A stretch of 64,000 nucleotides of DNA from Schistosoma mansoni (GCF_000237925.1 NC_031496.1:18186245-18250244), one strand, 5' to 3'; shown: positions 36,201 to 48,762, numbered from the stretch's first letter. Program-made: numbers and translations. Notes: generated from the sequence alone by a model not told the origin.

Positions 36201-39200
36201 ATTAGCAAAACAACAGGGGCTTGGTACACTCAGACAATTGAATAAATAAAGAACAATTTATTTTATGATGGGCCCCAAAAAATATCCATTCATGAGAGGT
36301 AGTTGCGACATTAGAACTTCATTTTGATCATTACATAACTGAGATCTACAGACACATCTAATTTACAAACAACTCAGTTGTCCATTACCAAAATGAAACT
36401 ATAAGATATTCACCTGATTCATGCAACTACAAATAAATGTGCCCCGTTTCAGAGTTTTGACCTCCATAATCTCAGATCCTCTAGTTCTGGATACTTTATA
36501 TGTCAGTGAGTAGAATTTATTTTAATAGATAACAGTCCCAGGTGGAGGAAAAGACACTATCTAACCTGGTGACTTTAAACATCGGACTGTAGAAACTAAT
36601 AAATCATAAAGCCACTGGCTACGGGAAGAGATGGTTAAAAGGTTTGTACCAGTAGAAGTGTCAGTGCTTCAAACAGCATTAATCTACATCTTTCTATATG
36701 ACATGAAAACGGTCGAAAAATTGAATAAGAAGACTATGGTTTAAGTGTCTTAATAATATCTATAAGAATGATGACACTCTTTGTTTATTTGACCGCGTGT
36801 GGCAACCCATTATCGTTTCTTGAATAATCAAACTGACAGTACCGGTGTGTTAGGGGAAAACACTAAATGTGCTGATTTTAGAACTAGCCTTTTCAAACCA
36901 ATTTTTTCATAGAGTGGTGAATATCAGCTTTGTATGCAATTTGATAAGACTTAAAAAAGCTGTTTACGGTAGTTATATGATTTCATCAATGGGCCATGCT
37001 CATACATAAAAGGTCGTCTTAATACCATTATTTTCTGCCATACTGTGACCTAAAGTAACAAGATTTAGAGACAGTATAGGTTGACCAGGTCGAATGGATT
37101 GAAAAAGCATGAACATGTAAATATAGAAATTATTAATTAGTACACTATTCAATAAATGTATGCTCGCCAGCGAATAGAGGTGCAGTTAGTTGATTCAAGT
37201 AAGTGATCTGTTAATATATTTATTTAAATGTAGTTCCTTGAAAATACTCCTATCTGCTCCAAATAAGTGTTGTTATTTGTCTTCGTGAACCTGTAAGTTA
37301 AATCTCACCTACAGTATTCTCTCTTTTGTATATTTGATCATCTCCCGTAAGACTGATATGAATTTATTATCATAGTATTTATGGTTAAAGTTAGTCATCA
37401 TAACTTTGTAACTAGAAATAAAGTTATGAAGGAAACAAAGGCAACATATGACTATGAGCAGGTTTAAAATGTAATTTCATGTCGAATTAACATGAAAAAC
37501 GTTTACTCACATTTGCTGAAACTCTTAAAGCGAGTTGTAGTTCTTCATCATCATTTTCGGATGATTGTAAGATGCGCTGTAGGGTTTGGTCATCATCATC
37601 AGCATCTGCTTTGCTGACAGCCAAGGCAACATCTACTTCTGTACTTTTTTCCGTTTGACTAGTGTTAGATGTGGAAGACCTAGTCAAACCGTCTTCAAGG
37701 ACAGGACAAATCTAACGAATTGTAACAAATTTAATAATAAAAATAATAGATGCTTTAGTACCAATCTTTTGACACTGGTTATAAGAAAAAGAAATGAAAA
37801 GAGTGGTCATTTCTTAAGATTAGAATCAGACCTTATTAAAAGTGTTGAATGTGTGGGACAATTCTCGATTACAGGTTTTCTCTATGAACAAGTGTACTTG
37901 AGAGTACCGAGAGAATGGTACCTTATCAAATCTACACTGTTTAACGAGACAGTCAAAGACGATACTACTCACTATTCCTGATTCTAAAGAAAGCCAGACA
38001 GTAGTGAATCCAAGTTTTTAAAATCATTAGTATGACCAGCTAGCTGAAATATACGCTGACTTTTTGTTGTGTTCTGAGGTCGTCCGAGTTTGCTACTGAT
38101 ACGTATGCTTTCTAAGTGTACTCCCAAACAGATATTTGAATGAGAAAGGCAAAAGTGAGTAAAAAGGTATTGGCCAACTAAATTGGATATACGTATATGT
38201 CTTCCTCAGAAAAGTAATCCAGGTTATCAACCAATAGTTTATACAGGTTTTTCTGGAAAGTCAAGTCAAATCTTGTCCAATGGTGCGTGCCTGTCAGTGC
38301 CTCTTACATATCATTTGGCCTATGACTGAAAGGTTCAGCTCATCACCTTACCTATTATTTATATTTTTTATTTAAACACATAAATATTGGTACAAGGAAG
38401 CACCAGATACATATGCGCCTCACAAATCTCATTTGATTTGTGTGAGGGTTGTGATACTGCCCAAGTGCCCAGACTGAAGCAGGTGGTTTTCTTAGGGGGG
38501 CACACCCGGAGCCTTTGACCTAAAGGTCTAGTCCACAAGGCAGTGGAGCATCGTGAGGAGATGCAGTCCCATGGTAGCCGGTGATCAATGAATGATTCGT
38601 ACGCCATTTGTTCCTTCAGGATACTGGAGCCCATGTGCACCATTGGTTTGGAATCAGGGTTTTCCAACTCCCCTAAGTGGACTCGCCTTATCCACCAACC
38701 CGGTTAAAGCGCCGGACATTCGCTTTTCGTCCTCTCAATTTCGTAAACAACACCCCCGCCACGAGAAGGCAGTGAGTAGGACTTCCCTGGCAGAGGCTAT
38801 ATATTCGCTGGCCATGTGAGAGCATTTCGAGAGGGAGAGCGGACTCTCTCCATTCTCGGCCGTACCAGGGCATTTGGGGGCAAATTATTCTGGCTTCTGG
38901 ATTCAGCTATAGAAACTGAGGCGATCGACACAGATCTAGTGGTGAGACGTTTTCATGAGCTTCGTTGTACTTACGGTTTAAGTATTTGCACATTCCAGAA
39001 CTGACAGGATAACAACTACTGTGTAGAAACTGAACTTCAGAAGAGAAAAGTCACCTTGGCTAGGGAGAGAACATAACAGCATAACAAACATGGAACGCCA
39101 AACAGATACCAGATGCAGCATATAGTCTTTATTCTAAAACTAAATGTCGGAATAAAAACAAGTGAAATTTTAAATTAATTTGACGTACAGATAATACTTC

Positions 39201-40750
39201 GTCGGCTTCACATCGAGGCAAGGTACCAGTGATAATGAATATTGAATTTCCCTCTTCTTTAAGTTGGGCCAAATAAATAGCTAGATACGTTTCAGAAATT
39301 AATTTAGGTGAAGAAAGAATCGAGTTGAGGTTGAACCATTGTTTTCCAATTTTTCTTATCGTAAACCAGTGATGCTGGTAGTGACAAATAAAAGCATTCT
39401 GACTAGCTGGATTTTCCCTAGCACGTTCTGCTTCTGGACATTGTCGCAAGAAAGGCACAAGTTCTAGAGACCATATTTGCAAGGCTTGGCTAATAACCTA
39501 TAAATATAAACAAAAATTTTCACCTGAAGCTAAAAGTATATTGAGGTACGTTATCGCAGCAATGGGACTACACCATTTTAAAACCTAAACTTAAATCTGA
39601 GTAGGGACTTGACTGAATACAATAAACTCAAAGTATACGTGCACTAGTGATAACATTAGAAACGTAAGCAGAAGACAAATACTGCAGAAGATCCCCATCC
39701 CTACAGTCCCTAATGGGCAGTCACAAACATTGTGTACGAACCAACACACATGAAATAATATTCTAACTCCCACTATAAGGTACGTGATCCAATGATACTA
39801 GAAAAATAACAAGTTATCATAATAGAATCCTTTTTTGTCATATTTTACGGTACCATGAGCGGCACTTCTGACTGTTTTTCCCACGTTTTAACTTAACTCT
39901 AAAATACGGATAATCCTTTGCCACAAACAAGTCACTAGTATAACAGGATGTTTTCACTGACATGTCTTTCTTTTAGGTGGACACATATGCTTCGACTCAT
40001 AGTGCAAATGATGTTGAGTGGACAACAAATAAAACTCACAAAACCATTAGCTTAGACACAACCTCATGAATGAGCCAGTCTCTCACACACAACCGACGTT
40101 TTTATACAACCAGCTCTACTGAGTAGTTAATGGGTTTTGTCCCGCGGTTTATTATGTCAAACCATGAAGGAAGCTTAAAAGGTCTTTCTACTCTAGTATT
40201 TAGACATTTCCCCTCGTATTTAGGTGGGGAATAGAAGAAACATAAGATAATAACAGACCGGTAGACATTAAAATACCAAACCTAAGAGGGCAACAAAGGA
40301 GTATATACACACAGACGATGACTAACAAGAATAATTAACGTTTTTCGATTGTATGACAGATATGACCATTACGTATGGACATAAATACCTACCGATACAT
40401 ATGCAAGTTAATTGACGGTGGGCTATACATGAGTTTATAGACCTGGATTATATCGAGCTGTTATTGAAACGGAAATCAAAGCTCCGCTCGTCCTGAAGAT
40501 ACTCACCTGTACTGAAAAGTAACCACTTTCATCCATATTTTGGAAACAATTAGATATACCGCGACTACTTCCCAACTGGGATACTTCCTCATCGTCTAAC
40601 TGCTTGGCAATGTTAGCTAAATCCACTGCTGTAAAATAAGGGCCCTGTAGGAGTGCATTAAGGCAGTGTTGTGCACACAATGACCCATCTTGCTACATAA
40701 CATTAACAGAAATATAACCATTATACCTTCTCGTGAAAAATCAACTCCAT
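33291..40750 (-). CDS. ATXN3: Ataxin-3 (Josephin deubiquitinase), complete, 6 exons, no polyQ
   Basis: A cysteine protease that trims ubiquitin chains. Exons in reading order: 40750-40727, 40692-40507, 39497-39189, 37711-37511, 36186-36126 and 33430-33291; about 306 residues (human about 360). The Josephin domain spans roughly residues 1-173. It has MELIFHEK, catalytic Cys14 in GSLCAQHCLN, NMDESGYFSVQ, catalytic His113 in HHWFTIRK and Asn128 in KQWFNLNS. Two ubiquitin-interacting motifs follow (DDEELQLALRVSAN in exon 4 and DKELQQAIALSLN in exon 5). The last exon has RISAEEIRRNRQAFIDKF, aligned to the human segment just before the polyQ, and stops ten residues later (SCTSRTKE ends it). The polyQ and third UIM are absent. 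The start is the only ATG giving the family N-terminus. Intron 1 is 34 bp. The human segment after CEAD seems shortened, so a missed small exon between 39189 and 37711 is possible. Confidence 0.95.
34020..35065 (-). mobile_element. LINE 3' half, YTDD reverse transcriptase, in ATXN3 intron 5
   Basis: Minus strand. The reverse-transcriptase palm (FNFIIDLLLEVTF, then LKYTDDIVLLGGDADKMHSL at about 34.86 kb) is followed by MYGMRFSPSKCKLLLQD. The thumb/C-terminal region comes next (VDNFIYLGSLISLNGLVSDE, LRHLWRCRNI and LHRMRWLGHVLRIPNHRLPP) and then the 3' UTR. The catalytic YTDD is intact, but the copy is 5' truncated near 35.06 kb and has several stops. Close in type to schistosome endonuclease-RT LINEs and clearly different from the copy in ACAD9 intron 4. 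The exact clade is not certain. Confidence 0.85.
38367..38885 (-). repeat. Dispersed repeat B, longest copy, in ATXN3 intron 3
   Basis: Inverse of 22230-22475, with about 250 bp more at its 5' side (from CCGTACCAGGGCATTTGG). It ends in ATTTAAACACATAAATATTGG-type tail sequence on the minus strand. GC-richer than its surroundings. Family unknown. Confidence 0.75.
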
Positions 40751-40984
40751 TTACACTCCCCGCCTTCAGTGACCTAAGTTATCAACAGATATGTTCATTC
40801 TACAAAACAACATTCACTGTTATTATGCAAACAACAAGAACCACGAATCCTTCACCATACGTAAGTGGTCAAAGTTTGTAACTCTAACGATGTTCATTTT
40901 TATTTCAAATGATTCAAACGGTTCAAATGGTTGTGGACGGAATAGTAGAAGCTTTCGCTTAACGGGCTTCCGTGTCTAGTAGCA

Positions 40985-41480
40985 GTGGATCACTAATACC
41001 TCCAGGCAAGAACCTAGGTATATTAACGGCAATAGAGGAAAAAAAGGAATTGGTAAATCATAACAATATGTTATCTTTAGCCCTTAAGAATAGGTCAAGT
41101 TTTCTCTTAAAGAACTCCTGGGAAGTCTCTTGGACTAGCTCAGTCGACAGCCAATTCCAGCATTTGGCAACTCTTACGGAGTAGAAGTTGTGTCCACGGC
41201 CTGTTCTGCTGTGTTGGGTCTCCAGTTTCTGGGTGTTACCTCTTAGGTTAGTGTTGTGACTAAGCTTAAGTAGATATTTAAGAGGTTGACCAGAAGTGTT
41301 AAGGATATTGAAAGCCTAAGAAGGTCACATCTAAGACAACTATACTTTAACGGGCAGATGTTAAGTGACTGGAGGTTTGAATTTGAGTCTCCGAACTAAT
41401 TTCGTGGCTCGACGTTGGATTTCAGAGGAATTGGCGGCAATGAGTTTTATTCGTTGAACACATGATACACAGTGAAGATA
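40985..41480 (-). mobile_element. CR1/Jockey-like LINE, C-terminal RT fragment
   Basis: The minus strand encodes pieces typical of the end of CR1/Jockey-type reverse transcriptases: EIQRRATKLVRRL, then RGNTQKLETQHSRTGRGHN, then FYSVRVAKCWNWLSTELVQE and FFKRKLD. The frame is interrupted and 5' truncated. Lies just upstream of the ATXN3 start. Confidence 0.75.
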
Positions 41481-41489
41481 CCACCAGTA

Positions 41490-41835
41490 TTGTAGTTTGA
41501 CAACTCTTTACCAGTAACACCTATAATTGAATCGCGCCCACTCAGTTAAAATCAGAAGTCAGAAGCGAGGAGGCTGGAAGATTTATTTGATGAGTTATCA
41601 ATATATCGAAAAGTGACTGATCTAATCTGGCTAATCATAGTGGGAGATGTTTCCCACGCCGTTCTCTAACGTGATCTGGTACGGATGCATGACCGAACGC
41701 CTTAAGCTAAACGAGTCCACTAAAAATAATGAGGTCAGTATCCAATGTCCAAACGCTTACGGAGATATTGATTTTGGGGAATTATTTACAGCCACAACAG
41801 AAAGAAATCGAGGTTTGGTTTCTAAGCACCTTTGA
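41490..41835 (+). repeat. Dispersed repeat C, copy 2
   Basis: Similar in order of short words to 28440-28870. See that entry. Family unknown. Confidence 0.5.
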
Positions 41836-41899
41836 GATGATTTCATGAGTCATAACTCAATAAAAGAAGAAAGAGATCTAAAGTCTTTTACAACTTTTA

Positions 41900-42900
41900 T
41901 TTCTGCCTGAAGGTACCTCCAGTTATATTCTATTGAGCATGGAACCATGATCAGCGGACGATATTTGAACTCACCCAAGACTATTTCGAACTATACAATG
42001 TCTGAGCATAAGTAAATTGCTAGTTTGAAATGATGTAACTTTATAGAATCAATTCTAGTAGGTCAACAAGATACAATCAGGAACCGAAATTCGAAGTCGG
42101 CAGTATGGGATTATATTGTATAATTGTGATAGGTTTGAACTGAACGTGCAACATTAACTGTACAGTAAGTGCATTGTTTATTCATCATACACGTCTATGA
42201 CAATTAAGAGTATTCGAACTAGTGTTTTAACTTAGAATTTCCGAAATGGTGCAATGTAAGACAGTAAAACTAGACGAGCCTGCACACAAACCATAGATTT
42301 ATTATCCTTCCTTAAATGACTTTTCGTAGATTGTGAGAAATCAGTTCCTTGGTGATATTTTGTCACAGCAATTTCATCATAGTTTCTCTTGTGTACGGTC
42401 TGATAATTCCGCACTGAAAGACCCTGTCAAATCTCCTCTCCAAGTCTTTGAATCTTACGGCAGTAATAGAATTGATGTTTGTTTTCAAAGTCTTGACATT
42501 TCTTGCTTGCACATCTGAATGAGAGGGCCTCGGGGTCGCGTGTTATTCCTCGCAAGTCGATTCTGTTGTAGTGACGTACCTTTATGAATAGAACACGATT
42601 GGTATAACGAAAACAATTAATATTATAACTAATTGTACGAGTGTTTGTTTTACTGTACCTGTTTGTTCAAATGTACAAAAGTGACACTCTTCCGTTGCTT
42701 TGTTACCTTTTGAGAACTCTCATATGCTCAGTAGTCCCGCCTGTATACTTTGGCACGATCTCGGTATTCTTTCGATACCACGAGATCGCCAACAAATACA
42801 TCTTACTGCAACCTTTGATTGACTTGTAATATTTTGTCTACGGAGGAATCTAACCTAGCACCTGGCACGTAGTTATCAAGTAGCGGTAACCAAAGTCAAC
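41900..42900 (-). mobile_element. Ty3/gypsy LTR region (fossil), 3' side of gag copy
   Basis: Segments here recur at 44.7-44.9 kb and 45.69-45.93 kb on the other side of the gag sequence. Examples are GAACACGATTGGTAT with GAACGCGATTGGTAT, and GGTATTCTTTCGATACCACG with AGTATTCTTTCGAAACCATG. Part of it also recurs near 49.2 kb. Read as an old, diverged LTR of the element containing the gag. Old and broken. Confidence 0.55.
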
Positions 42901-43149
42901 AACGACTGGACGCCTACTACAAATGTATCAAGCATTTCATGAGAACAGTCTTCAGCTGTCGATGAGGAAAGCTTTCCCTGAACACTCCTAAGTTTTCTAG
43001 ACCCTGTATAGATGTTGCACAATCAGTGATGAGAAACACACAATTCAGGCTTGAAGATTTATCGTCTCTAATCAGCAAATTACATCACTCAACGATAGTA
43101 AGTTTATGACTAGAAATACTCGAAGCAGATACCATGGCAAGTCTAATCA

Positions 43150-44110
43150 TAACATCAGCATTCAATGACTTCAACTTTGCCACTTAAATGATGAATTCGA
43201 TACTATCACCGTCAACAATTAAATCGTGTTAAGCACCACTGGACAAATATAACTGTTCTTCATTATGAAATGAATTACTAGGAGTTGCACATAAGGATAT
43301 AATATGATCATTAGAATCATCCAAATCAACATGATCCGGACTACAAAGTTTAGTATCACTTGCGTCGAAATGAACAGCAGTTTTAGAAACTGACCAGATG
43401 TGTCCCATTTCACCACATTTATATTATTTAGCATGACGAAAGTCACCTGAATTACGTAAGTGAAATTTGCCACAGGATGAACATTTACCACACCTATGCT
43501 GACTTCTGTAATCTGCTTTGAAATTCTTTGTTGAATTAATTTCTATGTTTCTACGAGGACAGAAACCATTATTAAACACATACGAGCTTTAGCGATATTG
43601 AGGACGCATTTCATCACGATAACTGAGCGAAGTATTGGAATTTGGTACTGAGTAGAAATCAAGTTCATTTACTGTCTCATAGTTAATATATGCAGTTTTA
43701 ATGTCTTCGGATAAAAATATGGGTTTCTGAACTAATTCATTTTCTGGATTCGTAGTATTCGTCCCAACAATCAACTGATTATGAAGCTGGGTTTCTAACT
43801 GATCTACGAGATTGCGCCTCGTGGTCTGTTTTTGTAATTCAAGTATAAAGTCGTTAACTTTCTGGTTATTGTGTCCCATCATTTTACGAAGGTTTGATGC
43901 CTTTCTGCATTCAAAGCTAGCACACTGTACATGACCGAGCAGCAATTCCATGAGAGATTCATATGACAATGAAATTGGTTTCTCTGAAACAGCCGGACTC
44001 CTTAACAGGTAATAAGCTTCTTTGTCGATGGAAGATGGAAAAGAAGCTGTGAATTTTTCATTTTAAATATCTTTTTTATTCACACACCAAATTCCAGACC
44101 GCCTCATAAA
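43150..44110 (-). mobile_element. Ty3/gypsy gag-region fossil with zinc-knuckle remnant
   Basis: Minus-strand gag-like sequence: an N-terminal part with ELLLGHVQCASFECRKASN and VNDFILELQKQT, followed by a Cys/His nucleic-acid-binding region (RCGKCSSCGKF, YKCGEMGHIW). This gag type is known from schistosome Ty3/gypsy elements of the Boudicca group. The element is an old fossil with several breaks; pol is not found in the expected place next to it. Confidence 0.7.
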
Positions 44111-45249
44111 ACCTTCAAAGTCATCCTTTTTACATCCTTGATCTGTCTACCCACTTTCGTGCCGAATGTAACTAATATTGATTAAGACCTTGACGCGATA
44201 AACTGACTGGCTTAACCTTGAGGCCATTATGCATGAGTTCGACGTGGGGGTAAAGAGACGAAAACTATTCTATTCCTCACTGGCTGACAAGCACGTTAGA
44301 GAGAGAGAAGACAAGACAACTGGAACACTACTCGCTTTATTGCGATCCCTATCTGGTACCCGAATTACGAATTTCGATTAATGTAAAAAGATACATGAAT
44401 AGATAGATGACTAGCCTGACCACAACGTACAATAATGAGGAAGAAGAAAATAGAGTACAAAAGGTTGCGTCTAAATTACAACAGCTTTGGAACAGAAAAG
44501 GCTATGGCAGTGAATCATACATCAAACTAAAGCTCATGATCTGTGTAATAGACTGCGGGCAAAAGTAAATTTTACAGTTTTATAAGCTTTGAATTAAATG
44601 AAATATTGTTCCTAAAATAGCTTCCGTAGTTTGTTGAGGCTTCTTGTTTCGCGGTTCACATCAATCCTCACTAGAATTAATATTTAACTGCCCAAGATTT
44701 GACTCTGTCTCGATGCCAGTATGATGATTAGAAATGTTCAAATTAATGTGCTGACAGGAAGCTCCCGAGATTGTGCAATTTAAAAACGGTGGGACAAGAT
44801 GACTGTATACTGACCTACGTTTATGACGAGAACGCGATTGGTATGCCAGAATCACTTATTGTTATGACCAATTTCGCCAGTGATTGTTTTATCGTAACCT
44901 TTTGTCTAAGTTTACTAATGAAACACTGGCGAGACTAAACTATACTGCCGAGCCAATGAGAAGCTTTCGCGGGTTTTCAAGGTCACGACGCTAAGTTCGG
45001 TACCTGATGCTTACGTACGATCGGTTTACAGCGGACTCTAGGGAAGACGTGATAATTCAGCGTCTACAAGAGAAGTGATCATAAGATTTTGGCGCGAAAT
45101 TCAATAATCCATTGGGATAAATAGAGTTTTGGCATTATAGCTGATGTCAGTTAATGATGAAAACCTTAAGTTTAATTCACAGCCTTAACCATGAACTGTA
45201 AATGATAATTTGAATTCTTCACATAGGTTTATACCCTCATTTGGTCTTA

Positions 45250-45320
45250 GTAATTATGTTGACACTCTCAGGATCACTCTAGCGTCGCTCAAAGGTCGCC
45301 CATAAATTATAGTCTCAAAC
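45250..45320 (+). mobile_element. Solo Merlin end of a second subfamily
   Basis: GCTCAAAGGTCGCCCATAAA, then TTATAGTCTC, is the complement of the terminus at 51564 (GACGAGACTATAATTTATGG). It is a right-hand end buried within the larger Merlin copy. Confidence 0.6.
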
Positions 45321-45323
45321 TTA

Positions 45324-45372
45324 ACCCTAAACCCTAACCCTAAACATTAACTCTAACCCTAACCCGTAAACC
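45324..45372. repeat. Interstitial telomere-like (CCCTAA)n tract
   Basis: Imperfect CCCTAA/CCCTAAA units. The schistosome telomere repeat is TTAGGG. The tract lies inside the Merlin copy next to the solo Merlin end. Confidence 0.75.
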
Positions 45373-45930
45373 ATACCAACATACCAACATTATTGAAGCT
45401 ATGTGGTCGAGGCTAAAAGAATTTTTGAGACCTTATCATGGTTTCAGAGGCCGGCTACTATGGAGCCATATGAATGTGTTCCTGTATCGTATGCACTATG
45501 ATTTTAGAACATCTGAACCTATATCTAACCTTGATAAGTTTTTGAGTCATGTAAGAGAACAGTATCCCCTTTAATTTTTGAGTTTTGTATAATATATTTT
45601 TACAGTACGCTAACTGTCTTCTGATTGGCTAATATTTCTCAAGGTCATTTAAGATTCGTTCAAAGGTCGGCAGTGTAGTTTAGTCTCGCCGAAACACTTT
45701 CTTCCGTTGCCTGTGACCTTGCACGAATTCGCATGCACTTGGTAGTTCTGCTTGTAAACTTTGGCACAATCTCAGTATTCTTTCGAAACCATGAGATCGC
45801 CAACGAATATATCTTATTGCAACCGCCAACTGCCTTCTGGTTTTTGGCCTACGGAGGGATCCAACCTAATATCTGTCACGTAACCTTCCTGTGGTGATGA
45901 ACATAGCTAATCGCGACTCGACGACAACTA

Positions 45931-47200
45931 CATGTATAAATGAATATTTCACATTTGGAATTCGTGATCATAGGATAATCAAGTACCAATCAATTACTGC
46001 TGCACGTTAATTTTCGATCTATGTATCTATAATGTAATCCAGGCTTAGCTGTAATTCTGTTTGATCTCAATTGTCCAGCAATTTGATTTTTATTTTCTCC
46101 ATCTGTCCGAAATTCCAGATTATTTTAAGAGTCAATAGTAACAGACAAACCATTAGAATTAAAACTGGAACTATACATCTACAGAATTGGGATTAGTTAG
46201 AGTATGATCAGAATTAAATTTGGAATCTCTTACTTCGTTAATCTGTACTAGTATTAGTCCTAACCACTCAATCCCTAATGTTGAACATGAGATAACTTAG
46301 AAAATGCATATTCCACAATTAACACGAAGAGTAGGTCAACAATAGAGAAGGCGGAAAGAGTCAGTCGAAATCAATCGGATGGCACTGCTCAGTCTCGCAA
46401 ACGTTGTCATTCTGTATAACTTGTCCTTATTCACACCAAATATATTATTCTGTTTTCAGCCTAAATGTGTTTTTTAGAAGTACTGAGTATCATATTGCTA
46501 GTTGTTACCATACGATGAGTCAGTGTAGAAAATTGTGTGACTTCATGTGATATCAGAGAGTATTTGAAATTATAGTATAAGCTAATAATCCCAGAAACAG
46601 CCTAATTTAGTCAAGAAGTATTAGATGAACACGAATGTATGTATTGTCTTTGGAATTTGAAATCAAGCACTCGTCAGGTACAAAGGAATCATTAATTCAT
46701 ATAAACACCACACTCCGTCGTAAGATCTTATATATTAGACAGTTACATCATAACATATCTGCAATTTTGGGACTAAGTCTATTATTATAAGAGTACTGGT
46801 AACGAAGTAGGACCATGATAATACATTTGCAAACATGGCTCCATAAACGCAATCCGTTTATTAGTCCTCATTTTCATTTTAATTTTCTCGATCGATTTTT
46901 ACTTATGTTAATCCATCATTCTATAAGCCCAATGAATAATGCTCACGTGTATTATCTTAATGTAATGTTGATTAGCACTCATAACTTACTAGCTCAGTCA
47001 ACATTAATAACAGGTTATCTCTATTTATTATTAGCTACGATGGTTCATTACTAAGCTTTCGCAGCATTTACATGCTTCAGCTAAATAAACTTGTTAGAAA
47101 ACCATGCTGTGGTAAATATGGCTTTCAAATGACGTTGTGGCGGACCAAAAATGTATGTTAACCAAAATAGCAATGAAAATATTACGTCAAAAGTTTATGT
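45931..47200. other. Unassigned sequence, possible LTR fragments
   Basis: A stretch near 46.6-46.75 kb (CAAAGGAATCATTAATTCAT) resembles the fragment at about 25.4 kb. An open frame at 46815-47054 has no recognisable domain. No gene is supported. Confidence 0.45.
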
Positions 47201-47229
47201 GACAATAAACAGTTAATAAGTTAAACACA

Positions 47230-48260
47230 CAAATAAAAGTTAGGGACGTTACTTAAATTAACTGGCTATTGCGTGTTCAGTTGGGTTTTGGTACCAGTAA
47301 TCCACAATTATGGAAGATTAATAATTCCAATGTGGACGATATGGCTCCAGTAAGTTTACCAAGCGTAGAATGCAATACGAATTTCACAATAGTCTATAAA
47401 TGTAGATGATAGTCAATTAATAATTCATTTATCATGTTTGCAGGCATAATAGAACGAGGCAGATATGTATTAAGGTGTATTTATTGATGAACAGTAACAA
47501 TGTCGTGCTATATTGGATTCAAAACGGAAGGAAGTTAGTTAACGAGTGTTCAAGGTCATAAACTTAAACAACAAGTACAACTGTTTAGTGCTAAATGTAC
47601 AGAAAATGAAAATACACAAAAACCATGAAAAATTGTTTACAAATTAGGTTTAATAGTCCTATCTCCGTAACATAAATAAACATTGACTAGCAACGTGAGC
47701 AATGACTGAATGACACTCGAATGGATTTATAGTCATACTTGAGTCACAAAAGCGTCTAAGTTGCTTCAAAAGACACTAATTCTGAAACTAAACATTCTCA
47801 ACACGAACTACGATATCATCCTGAAACGACTCAACACCGCTAAGACTGATAATAATCTAACGTACAATCTTCATGAATATTTCAGGGGAAACATTTAGTC
47901 CGAACGGTAGGAATTTGCATCTGAACAACAGAAAAAGTGTATAATAGCTAGTTACTTCACTAGAGATTTCATTCAGTGGAATTTTGGAAATACGTGCTTT
48001 TAAGGTCAATTTTGGAAAAATGGCTTGGCCCTCGATATTTATATAGAATTCAGTGACACTGTTAAGCAGTAATCACCTTAAATTCTAGATGCTTTTTCAT
48101 CCGCTCCTCATGGAGACAAAATAGGAGATGCTCAACTGGACGACTCGAATGAGATTAATATCCCTCTTATAATCAGTTTATCTGTTTCGTTCTTCACAGG
48201 CTTTCTTAAACCATATGAATTTAGTTTACTCTTCAAGAACATGCCCTCTACCTTTAGTTC
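47230..48260 (-). mobile_element. Ty3/gypsy pol (reverse transcriptase) fossil
   Basis: The minus strand carries an old reverse-transcriptase region of LTR-element type: a CKFLPFGLNVSPEIF-like palm segment, then QDDI, near 47.8-47.95 kb. It lies upstream of the gag at 43-44 kb in the shared orientation, so it belongs to a separate copy. Broken in several places and old. Confidence 0.6.
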
Positions 48261-48762
48261 TAAGTGTACTGGGTGAATTTATGTTCTTCCCACAGTAAGA
48301 TTAGATCTTTGATAAACGTACTGACAGAAGAATTAGTATGTGAAGAGATGTGTACATCCAGTAATCATAGGCCTTTTAAGTCAAATATAGATGAACCATA
48401 CTCTGTAAGATCCATTTTGAAGGTTTTGTGTGTAAAAATTCCTTCATATATGCACTTGTAATTTGTTCCTATTAATTCCTTTAGTTGTACATTTTGTTAG
48501 TCTTTTTGATTCCATTTGAGATGGTAATATTTTTATTTTATTATAGTTTCTATTTTTCTTACGCCTTCACTGAGTTTCCATGTTTCTTCTTGAACTGTGT
48601 TTATGTTGTTTTAGTTGATACTTAGTCTTGGCGGCGGCCATATTGATTTTCTCCCCCTTTGATTGTGCTGCTTCCATTGACTGGAATTGTGCATTTTTGA
48701 TTGTGAATTGAAGCACTCTTCCAGAGAGATAATTGACTCTATACTACCATTATTTACAATAA

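Larger units (their letters stand above)
44928..45690 (+). mobile_element. Merlin-superfamily DNA transposon with 8-bp target duplication
   Basis: Terminal inverted repeats GGCGAGACTAAACTATACTG (left) and the complement of CAGTGTAGTTTAGTCTCGCC (right) are flanked by the exact direct repeat GAAACACT at 44920-44927 and 45691-45698. The right part encodes the C-terminus of an IS1016/ISXO2-type DDE transposase: NIIEAMWSRLKEFLRPYHGF, then LLWSHMNVFLYRMHYDF, ending in TAA near 45.57 kb. Merlin elements make 8-9-bp duplications and are known in schistosomes. The N-terminal transposase half is missing. A further Merlin end and a telomere-like tract lie inside, so the copy is composite and non-autonomous. 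Confidence 0.85.
44650..45930 (-). mobile_element. Ty3/gypsy LTR (fossil), 5' side, split by a Merlin insertion
   Basis: The LTR-like sequence at 44.65-44.93 kb resumes at 45.69 kb (CTTTCTTCCGTTGCC, then GGCACAATCTCAGTATTC). Compared with the copy at 42.2-42.9 kb, the interruption is exactly the TIR-bounded DNA transposon at 44928-45690. Confidence 0.6.

Noticed and set aside
38368-38667. 99-codon frame similar to one at 22.2 kb
   Set aside because: Similarity comes from repeat B; the frame is not consistent with a coding element and is truncated in the third copy.
46815-47054. 79-codon frame with hydrophobic residues
   Set aside because: No recognised domain and lies among old element fragments.
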